Assembly (NCBI GenBank): GCA_933228895.1
Contig: OW121846.1
Span: forward strand, 23,441,088-23,505,087
Reading direction: 5' to 3'
Origin: Platycnemis pennipes
Lineage: Eukaryota > Arthropoda > Insecta > Odonata > Platycnemididae
DNA: 64,000 nt
How positions within the stretch are numbered: position 1 is the first letter of the stretch; each line of letters opens with the position of its first letter. The notes beneath the pieces were generated by a model. That model searched no databases and was not told the DNA's origin. It saw only the letters and a program-made list of their open reading frames with translations. Positions 56,084 through 64,000 of the stretch are shown piece after piece. A program made the position numbers and the translations under genes.

Positions 56084-56815
56084 TAGAGATGTGCGAATAC
56101 TACCCGCGAATACTCGAATGCCTCGAATACCAGAAAGTATTTGATACTCGAGATCTCGAATATTTATGCTAAAAGAATTCGGTATTAGAGATCTTGGATA
56201 ATTATGCTAGTTATCGCTATATTTGACGAGTTGATGAACTAATCATATGTGCCGCAATAGGACGGTGGAGATAAGCGTCTGTTGACGGTTTCGCCGCGTA
56301 ATTTATGGGAGAAAGACAACAATTTCAACAAATGGAATTCCGGAAAAACTGTTGCCTTTGCGCCGAAACTAGTCACTGCTAGTCACAATTCAAAATCAAA
56401 TATGTTCGTAGACATCGTCGACGGTTGCCGGTCCATACGAGTTTCGCTAACTCCCGTTACACATTCATCATTAATTTATAAGCGGCCATACAATGTGTCT
56501 ATTCCTCCATATATTACTATCGCAAATTGTTAATTAATTTTACGTAAGAGTTCCTGAGAACTCATGCCTCTACTCTGCTATCATTACGAGCCGTTGTCGC
56601 TAATTTCTGTCGAGGCATCGTCAAGTATACGCTGAGACGCCCTAGTTTGAGAAGCTTTATCTTCCAAAGAAGAAACCAATTTCAATGCACTAAAATGTAT
56701 TGTATGTTCCAAAAAATCTTCTACAATTTTAGTATCCGAGGTATTCGAAATTCGAGATATTAGAGTCATTTTTTAATATTCGAATTCAAGAAATCTGCTA
56801 TTCGACCCATCTCTA
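56084..56815. mobile_element. hAT-like non-autonomous DNA transposon
   Basis: Ends TAGAGATGTGCGAATA and, inverted, TAGAGATGGGTCGAATA. The word TCGAATA and relatives recur near both ends (CTCGAATGCCTCGAATACC; ATATTCGAATTC). The 8-bp flanks CTTTACAC and GTTTATGC agree at 5 of 8 positions, as expected of an old hAT target duplication. The interior has an 83-codon plus frame (56282-56533) and a 61-codon minus frame (56584-56769), neither recognisable as transposase. Confidence 0.6.
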
Positions 56816-57848
56816 GTTTATGCACTAAAATAACACTATGAATAACCTTGATATAACACTAATGCTAAGAGCCAACCCGCCTTTCCGAAGGATAGCGCTC
56901 TCCCATAAATGTAAGTCTCATCTAACTCCAAGTCCTCGCGATTCCATAGCATTTATCAAAGCGTTAAGCGTTATCACATCACAATACATTTCCTCATGGA
57001 CAATTTTCACTTTCTACGTCTATATTTGCTACATTTCTTTCTTTCTTCAATGTACCCAGAGGTATATGAATGACATACATCCAGTCAAATGTGGTCATAT
57101 TCCGTGTTAGGACAAAGAAAAGGAAACTTTTGCTTTAAAGTTTTCTTTCCTTTCTATGGTATATGAAAAAGTATCAACCAAAAGCCAATGATAAAATCGC
57201 CAGTTACCATATATTTAAAAGAGATATCCATTTTGCCTGATTGGAATTTTCCAATTTTAATCTCAAAAATATTTGCACTGCCACTTTCAAATACGCATTG
57301 GAAGGGAAAACCTGTTTGAACTATGAGTAAGAAAGGCACCTCCACTCCGATCGATGATAATTCCAGGTTTCTTAAAAAAAAGTACATGGGAGCTTGTCTT
57401 TCAAACAGCTCTCAATCCACTTCTAAGTGTATGTGGGAAAAGTCACGCTGGAGAATTAATAATATATTATCAGGTACTCGAGGTAAACTACGCGTGTGCT
57501 ATGGTGAATGGCGTGCATCGGATGAGCTCCAGTGGCTCAGAGGACTCCAGTGGCCACCAAATCGTGAATATTGATTGCTATCCTGGATCATTTCGACTAC
57601 TCTCTCAATGCACGCTGGAAAGTTATTGATTCATACTGGCCTCGCAGTAATGCATGCCATTAATGTCCTCTGTGCCTTATGCTAATGTACGTGGAGAATT
57701 GTTATTCATATTTTATCTTATGGCTCATTTTTAAAAATGTCGATAACAGGAGTAATTCGGGCAAACACAAGAATGGTCTCTAAAATCTCTTTCGCCGATC
57801 GGTAATACAGAGAGAATTTCTAGGAATCAGAGTGTGATACGGAGTACA
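56816..57848. other. No recognised feature
   Basis: Open frames of 77-91 codons on both strands without motifs. A small inverted repeat GAAAACTTT/AAAGTTTTC lies near 57121-57148. Confidence 0.4.
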
Positions 57849-57985
57849 TGTACATCTACATAATACCCTGCAAGCCACCAAAAGTATGTATGGCAGGGGG
57901 TGAGTCCACACCAAACATACATTACATATCATGCCAAAAGAGGATTATAAACTATAATATAGTCTAAACTTCACAATTTAAATTC
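57849..57985 (-). mobile_element. LINE type A, 3' end
   Basis: Reverse tail TGTACATCTACATAATA, hairpin with outer stem intact but changed inner stem (CCACCAAAAGTATGTATGG), then GTGAGTCCACACCAAACAT and A-type UTR to about 57985. Confidence 0.6.
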
Positions 57986-58426
57986 CCTTATTATACCAAG
58001 AAAATAATTTTAACAACCGTTATTGGACAGCGAACTTTGAAACAGAAAATCCATTTAAATAAACAATTAATTATCAATTAATTTCGAGATTTCAAAAACA
58101 CAAGTTTAGATTCGTATAGAAGTAATGGACACTAAAATATTTTCCTCTCTAAACTCGATATTACCAACTTTGGCATTATCAAGTGACAATTCAGTGAATC
58201 AAATACATATTGTACCCTTGCTAATGTAAATGGAATGAAAATTATCGCACCACAGCTAATGCCTATCCGTATAATAAAATACATATTGCATCATAGATTC
58301 CAGGGAATTGGTTGCACGCATCTGGTGCGTGAATGACTAACCTGTTTTCATCATTAAGCTGCATCATGTTCCTTAGTACAAGTTAAGGGAGATGACGCTG
58401 ATGAAGTGCGTGATTGGAGACGATCC
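57986..58426. other. No recognised feature
   Basis: AT-rich spacer. Confidence 0.4.
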
Positions 58427-58480
58427 ACCCCCTGCCACACACCAAACAGTTGACCTATAGGGTAATCTGTAGATATGAAG
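58427..58480 (+). mobile_element. Isolated LINE tail remnant
   Basis: CCCCCTGCCACACACC is followed by AAACAGTTGACCTATAGGG and GTAATCTGTAGATATG: the left arm is intact but the right arm is changed. Confidence 0.45.
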
Positions 58481-58586
58481 TAAGTTGTATGAAATGATAT
58501 GAAGTAACATGTATGATATGATATGAATACGAATAAAAAATAGGATCGCGATGCACAAAATAATACTAAACTACTGCAACCGAAAT

Positions 58587-60525
58587 TAAATGATAGTCTG
58601 GAAAAAGTTGATGAGTTAAACACATATTTCCAAAGCATTTTCACTACCAGCACTTAAGATCCCATTGAACCACTAAATAAACATTCCAAACATCCGATGC
58701 CTGAAATCGCTATTGAGTCTCACGGTATAGAGAACCAACTTAAAAACATAAACACCAATAAATCCCCCGGCCCTCACAAAATTACGTCACGCGTTTATAA
58801 GACACTAGCATCAGAAATATCATCTTACTTAGAATTAATATTTCGTAAATCGTTATCTGAGCATGTGGTTCCCAAGGACTGGAAAATGGCTAATATTACA
58901 CCTTTATTCAAATCCGGCGATAGAAAAGATCCTAGCAACTACAGACCTATCTCACTAACATCGATATCGTGTAAGATAATGGAACATATAATAGTTAGTT
59001 CGATTATGGGACACTTGGATAGAGAACATTTGTTATTTAATAACCAACACGGTTTCCGAAAATCTAAGTCATTCGAAACGCAATTGGCACTCTTTGTACA
59101 CGACTTATTAGTTTCGGGAGAAAATAATGCTCAAGTTGATGCGATATTCCTCGATTTTAAAAAAGCCTTTGATAGAGTACCTCATAATAGATTGCTCTTA
59201 AAGCTAGAAAATTACGGTATAGATAAACACGTAGTATGCTGGATTAATCAATTCTCAGTTGGCCGTGAACAGAGAGTTACTATAGACGGTATCATGTCCA
59301 ATATAGTTAGTGTCACATCAGGTGTTCCCCAAGGAAGGGTGATAGGCCCACTTTTAATTCTTTTATATATCAATGACCTCGGTAGTGTTGTAGTAAAAAG
59401 TAGAATTCGGCTTTTTGCAGTTTTGCAGATGATGCAGTAGTGTATAGAGAAATCAGTAGTCCGGGAGACAAGGCATCGTTAGAAAAAGACCTCGTTGCAA
59501 TTCAGGCGTGGTGCGATGAATGGAAACTAGAACTGAACATAAAAAAGTGCGTGACAGTAAATTTTTGGAAAAGAAAAAACTCGATAGAAAGAAACTATAT
59601 GAATCAAGGAACGGAATTAGTAAACGTGGAATCAGTTAAGTACTTAGGGGTAACACTTACTCAGGATCTATCATGGGGGAAACATATCAGGGAAATATGC
59701 AGTCAAGCAAATAGTAAGCTGGGGTTTATTAAAAGAATATTAGGGAAAAGTGAGGAGAGGGTGAAGGAACGTTGCTATTTTTCAATTGTTAGACCACACT
59801 TAGAATATGCTGCGAGTATATGGGACCCTTATAAAGCAGGCTTAATTTACGAATTAGATCGAGTACAAAGAAGAGCGGCGAGATATGTAAAAGGGTGTTA
59901 CGATAGGGAAAGAAGTGTGTCTGGTATGATAGCCGAATTGGGATGGGAATCGCTGTCATAACGCAGGCTGAATTATAGACTTAATCTTCTGGGAAAATTT
60001 ACGGAGGGACATTTCATTAATGACGTTAATCATATATTGCTGGCTCCGACTTATTATGGTAGGCTCGATAATTCTAATAAAATTAAGGAGATAGATTTGC
60101 AGGACGGACAGTTTTAAAATTTCATTTTTTCCACTTACGATTCGAGATACGTTAGATATCGCGAAAATCGGTAACAATTATAGAGGTAATATTCAGAGTA
60201 GGTCGATAGTATTTTCGTTTTTTTATTACCTGCATGTTCAAATCAACGTGTGACTTGCATGCAATTCCTTCTTTTGTATGCATGAGTATCTATGAAATTG
60301 GTGACGGGTTTCAAGACATGCATGGTATTCATGGGTGTGTCCTACATGATTGGGATTTGGTAGTTTTCTTCTTTATTCCCCAATTCCTTTTAAAGGTGTA
60401 GTGTTTGCTTTGTAGTGTTCATTTTTGTTTGTTGTGTCATTGTTCCTGGTGTGGATGCACCCCCTGCCACACACCCTCGACGTGGCTTGCAGGGTATGTC
60501 GTAGATATAGATATATAGATATAAC
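58587..60525 (+). mobile_element. LINE type B, second copy (5'-truncated)
   Basis: Begins at AATTAAATGATAGTCTGG (linker SLEKVDELNTYFQSIF), then RT, C-terminal region, B-type UTR (CATGATTGGGATTTGGTAG) and a hairpin near 60461-60493 (loop CTCGA, next base G to C) with tail TGTCGTAGATATAGATATATAG. It begins about 110 bp before the first ATG of the RT frame. Confidence 0.9.
58697..60116 (+). pseudogene. LINE-B reverse transcriptase, frameshifted at the FADD motif
   Basis: First frame 58697-59437: NKSPGP at residues 21-26, NYRPISL 81-87, HGFRKS 118-123, FLDFKKAFD 151-159, SGVPQGRVIGPLL 208-220 (R where most relatives have S), LFA 239-241 and then the frame is lost because TTTTGCAG is duplicated (59413-59420, 59421-59428). 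Second frame resumes with YREI at 59440 and runs to 59961 (VKYLGVTLTQDLSWGKHIRE, RPHLEYAASIWDPYK), ending at a stop in WESLS*RRLNY; a third stretch continues to about 60116. Apart from these two lesions the copy is well preserved. Confidence 0.9.
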
Positions 60526-60885
60526 CGCATACTTTGGTAAGTACTGCCAGGTAGAAAAACATCGACAAATCAGACACACTTCTGAGTTTCATTATGCTTA
60601 TTATATCACTCATTTGTTCAGCTGTTTCTAAATAATAAAATTATATGGAGTAGGGAGGCAAGGTGTCAAAATACTATGGAGCTTATTTACAGTGTCCGTG
60701 ATCATTCGTACTTGGAACCCTTAAAATATTGAAATAATTATCTACGGCTAATGGAAGTGGAATGAGTGAGAACAATCAGGTAAATAATAAATGGATATCT
60801 ACTTCTACATGTGTCTCTCTCAACTATAGGATGTTGCCACTAAGTGTCCCTGCGTTAATCTGTTTTCTTCTTTGTTTCCTCACAG
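60526..60885. other. No recognised feature
   Basis: AT-rich spacer after the LINE-B tail. Confidence 0.4.
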
Positions 60886-61113
60886 GAGGCGTGGCTCCAT
60901 GGTAACCTTGTGGTTTGCAATGTAAAAACATATCACCTAGGGCATTTCGTTTTTTTCTACAAAAGATTTGACTACATCCATCGAATCAAAGTGAGAACGT
61001 CGAAGACAAGTGATATCTCATACATATTCCATGCGCTTGTTTGCATGACTAATAGAGGTTTGACGCTTAATGCTCAGCTTTCTGACGTGATTTATAGAAA
61101 AAACTATCCTTAG
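60886..61113 (+). other. Candidate terminal exon (unassigned)
   Basis: A pyrimidine tract (TGTTTTCTTCTTTGTTTCCT) ends in CACAG at 60885. The frame is then open for 75 codons (EAWLHGNLVVCNVKTYH... to YRKNYP) and ends in TAG at 61113. I do not recognise the peptide. No polyadenylation or partner exon could be assigned, so a chance frame is quite possible. Confidence 0.15.
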
Positions 61114-62039
61114 TACGAGGAAAAAATAGTCTCACTCATATCCCTTCCCTTACACAATGCAGCCAAGAAGAATTAAAGCTTATTTGGGCAAAAAAACTCC
61201 TGCACCTAAAAATATATACTTTCGAGATAGAAAATTCAATGCCATTGAGTCTCTCTCAAAGTTTCAGACCTACAAAATAATGTGCCTCGGCCAGAAAGGA
61301 CTTCACCTGCGCAAATTACGCATATTTTTAAGAACAGAAAATACTCTAAATCGTGTCCAACCACACTCACACCCTGTCATAAGTTCGTTAGCAAATCAAA
61401 TGCTTCACCACTGGTTGTTTACTTCAAGGAAGTGACGTTCATTTCCCACGTTTATCCAAAGCCGTTTTGAACGGGCAATTCCTAAAACGATACGTTACTT
61501 GGCAGTTGGAAATTAACATTCCAGGGATTTGCATCCCTTTGGTGAGGATCATGCCAACAATATTCTACTCGAGATAGAAATGTAGCCAAATTTCTTTCTA
61601 AGAGTATAAATTTCAATCAAAATGTGACTTATGGAGAGGTTCACGAATCAAACACTCAAAGTTTCTAGTTTTGCATCCTTTTCTATTCATAATTTCTTGT
61701 AAAATAACAATGGAGTTCAAGATGCTTCATCAACTCACGCATTTTAATAGATCTGCTTTTGCAACAAGGGTTCTACGTCAATCAACGTTTTAATATACAT
61801 TTAAATAAACTTATCGACATACATCTCGCATTTAATATGTGATATGCTCAAGCTAACACAGAGGAAAAATGGAGAAGGATAATTAAGCTCCTTTCACCAT
61901 AAAAATATAAATTCAATTTATTTAATAATGATTTAAATTAAAATCACATAATAAATTATAAAATACATAATTGTTTTATTAAAATAGCATGCCTGCGCGC
62001 ACACTAAGTATAGTGCATATAATATTTTTTACTGATAAA
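61114..62039. other. No recognised feature
   Basis: AT-rich DNA; a 92-codon chance open frame at 61157-61435 is lysine-rich and without motifs. Confidence 0.4.
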
Positions 62040-62470
62040 CTCTATCAATCAATCGATGGTGTGTAGCAAGGAGTGAGTTATCACCAGCCATTCCATACGA
62101 AAGAGTGTGTGGAAGTAGGTGATCTATCACTAGGCATGCATTTGAAATCAGAGAGAACTAAATTTACAATTACTATCATGCAGGCATACAAAACGTATCT
62201 GTTAGTCCCTGCATGCAATCAAGTGAAAACGGTGAGCTCTTGCGGCTAACAGTATCTATTAAAACCTATTACGATCTATGCACCTATTACGGCTTGTAGA
62301 GACAATTCATTTCAATAGACCTGCATGCAATGCTTACATGAAACTGAGAGGTATAATGCTACTGCTTTGTGGAATATGTTAAGTATTCATTCATGAGGCA
62401 TGTGAAATGACACTATAAATGACTCTAAATAGTTAGTATGTACAAATGTATGCAATAATTATTGATTAAC
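62040..62470 (-). mobile_element. LINE type D 3' ends, badly decayed
   Basis: ATGGTGTGTAGCAAGGAGTG and GAGTTATCACCAGCC near 62058, a second partial copy GTGTGTGGAAGTAGGTGATC near 62107, then D-type UTR words (GCTTACATGAAACTGAGAGG, GTGGAATATGTTAAGTATTC, AATAGTTAGTATGTAC). At least one and perhaps two insertions. Confidence 0.4.
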
Positions 62471-62474
62471 AGGT

Positions 62475-63650
62475 CTTTCCATCCTCCTACATTCTCCTCT
62501 CTTCTCCGTCCTCACGGAGAGTGATTATGAATTATCAACGAAGCCATCAATAAATGTAGAGACACCATCCAATAAGTAATACGCTACAACGCAAACACAT
62601 CCATTAGCATATTGACTTAATTTTACGTGATGTCGGTCCCCCGAATTATGATTAATTTATCGCTAGAAGCATTCATATCAAAAGTTACGAGCAAGGCGAG
62701 TTGGCGTCCATATTCATTGGAATAGGGACGAATCACGCCTATCAAATCAATTGTGATATAAGAGAAGAAACGATTTAACCGCTGAGAGTCCACGATCATA
62801 CAGAATGTAATTACCTCAAATTTATGGCAGTGAACCGTTATAATAGATGTCGGTTAATCCAGTCATTTAACCGAGTATTCGCTTCGTCGTACGATAAATA
62901 AAGGTTCACCACAAACGATTAATAAATTTGAATCAAGCTGGGCAAAACCCATAATAAAACACAAAGCCTCGTCATCTTACTCACGTATAAATGGTGAAGC
63001 ACGAGCGAGAATCACAAATCATCTGACGCTGGTGATGAGGTGAGGAAATGTGATCCATTTAGCAGGAGAACTAAGATCTTTTTTGTACTCTCCGGAGTTT
63101 CAGCTGTGCCAAGAGGGTTATAAAGAAGTGGAATAATTCTAAAGCACCTTTCATGCACCGTATATTCCAGCTTATGAGACCTACTCAGGTTTTCCTCGGA
63201 AGAAATCCTCGGAAAACAACCTGTCTCTCATATGATCAATTTAAAAGGCTTTCGGCAATGCGTTGTCGAATGATTCCATACAGGCAAACTTCTCGAATTC
63301 TGCAAACCTCCCTTCAAAAGTCGCGCAAATGTTACACTATCCACAGTGTATTTTTGGAGTGTTAAAATTTTTCTTACTTCGCTTAATCAATAAATATCTG
63401 AATATACCATGACAGTTAAATGCCTCAGCTGTTCATTTTTTGTCTCTAATAGATACCCCTTAATGACGTCCATGACCACGTCTAGCCGGTAAATGATCCC
63501 ATCTTAATTTCACCGTAAAAAATCTAATATTATTGGGTGGTTTTGTTTTAATGCCTGGCGAAACAAGGATGCGTCTCATGAGATGGAAAATATGGTATTT
63601 ATATATTTAACTCACTCAATGGAAATTCTAACCTGAGATGTAAATTATGC
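62475..63650. other. No recognised feature
   Basis: AT-rich DNA with short chance frames. Confidence 0.45.
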
Positions 63651-63651
63651 A

Positions 63652-63790
63652 TTATCAATTCCTGATAGCCGCCTCGCAGATGAGTGGTAGGGACCTCATC
63701 ACCTACCATGCACTATGTTACATTTTGAACATACCTCATCGAGAACAAATGTGAACACATCGTAACAGTGAAGATGTTAATTATGGTAAG
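63652..63790 (-). mobile_element. LINE type D tail, decayed
   Basis: TCCTGATAGCCGCCTCGCAG, GAGTGGTAGGGACCTCATCACC and GCACTATGTTACATTTTG keep the order of a D-type end; the stems are lost. Confidence 0.35.
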
Positions 63791-64000
63791 CTAATCCGTT
63801 AATTCTACGATAGAGGAGGACTTCCGAGGGAAAATTCGTAAATCTTTTATGATGACCGTTAGATTTACCATCTCCACCATCAGTTACCAGGTTCAAATAC
63901 TTGCTAATATTTTACTCCTACATTTAAAAGCGAGAACAAAAATGATACAGGAAATTACATAGCAATGTCACAGATAATCATGTAACATTCTTGGACACAT

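Noticed and set aside
22491..60525. CRISPR array or other regularly spaced repeats
   Set aside because: The repeated hairpins are LINE 3' ends at irregular spacing, on both strands, with LINE bodies attached.

Overview
The window looks like intergenic or intronic DNA from an animal nuclear genome, most likely an arthropod. It is AT-rich and has no operons or compact coding. Its recognisable content is almost all mobile DNA: non-LTR retrotransposons (LINEs), tRNA-derived SINEs, non-autonomous DNA transposons and palindromic fold-back sequences. I found no intact host protein gene. Three short stretches with splice-like borders (2231-2325 minus, 33250-33346 minus, 60886-61113 plus) are listed only as weak exon candidates. 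The species cannot be fixed from the sequence alone.

Layout. 1-22.4 kb is mostly single-copy-looking, AT-rich DNA with a few short LINE 3' ends, a 194-bp almost perfect palindrome (5717-5910), two tRNA-related SINEs and a CpG-island-like block (about 10.26-10.96 kb). From 22.5 to 32.8 kb LINE copies become frequent; the 22491-23828 copy is joined at its 5' end to an inverted duplication of the 5' end of U2 snRNA. 33.4-38.1 kb is a dense nest of LINE copies broken by a snap-back SINE with a 14-bp target duplication and by a 735-bp DNA transposon with TTA duplications. 40.9-54.1 kb is the densest part, with LINEs inside LINEs and a 1.5-kb Harbinger-like element inside a LINE. 54-64 kb holds decayed LINE tails, a hAT-like element (56084-56815) and a second good LINE-B copy (58587-60525).

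Four LINE types, named here only for this window, share an organisation of the CR1/Jockey type (reverse transcriptase, C-terminal region, short 3' UTR). A: loop CTTGT, TTTAT or TTTGT; C-terminal region with the GRYDN motif. B: loop CTCGA; tail built on TAGATA. C and D: loop CTCGC; tail TAGATG. All four end in one conserved 3' hairpin (CCCTGCCACACACC, a 5-nt variable loop, GGTGGCTTGCAGGG) followed by a short hexamer repeat tail. About 40 copies of this hairpin or its remains are spread over the window on both strands. Every copy is 5'-truncated, none keeps an endonuclease domain, and some are little more than the hairpin itself. This suggests the hairpin is the part recognised by the retrotransposition machinery.

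The strongest leads are: the U2 snRNA fold-back at a LINE 5' junction; an 8-bp duplication that destroys the FADD catalytic motif in both LINE-B copies although they have different 5' truncation points; the hairpin tail shared by diverged LINE types; and three-layer nesting with readable target-site duplications between 46.2 and 50.3 kb.
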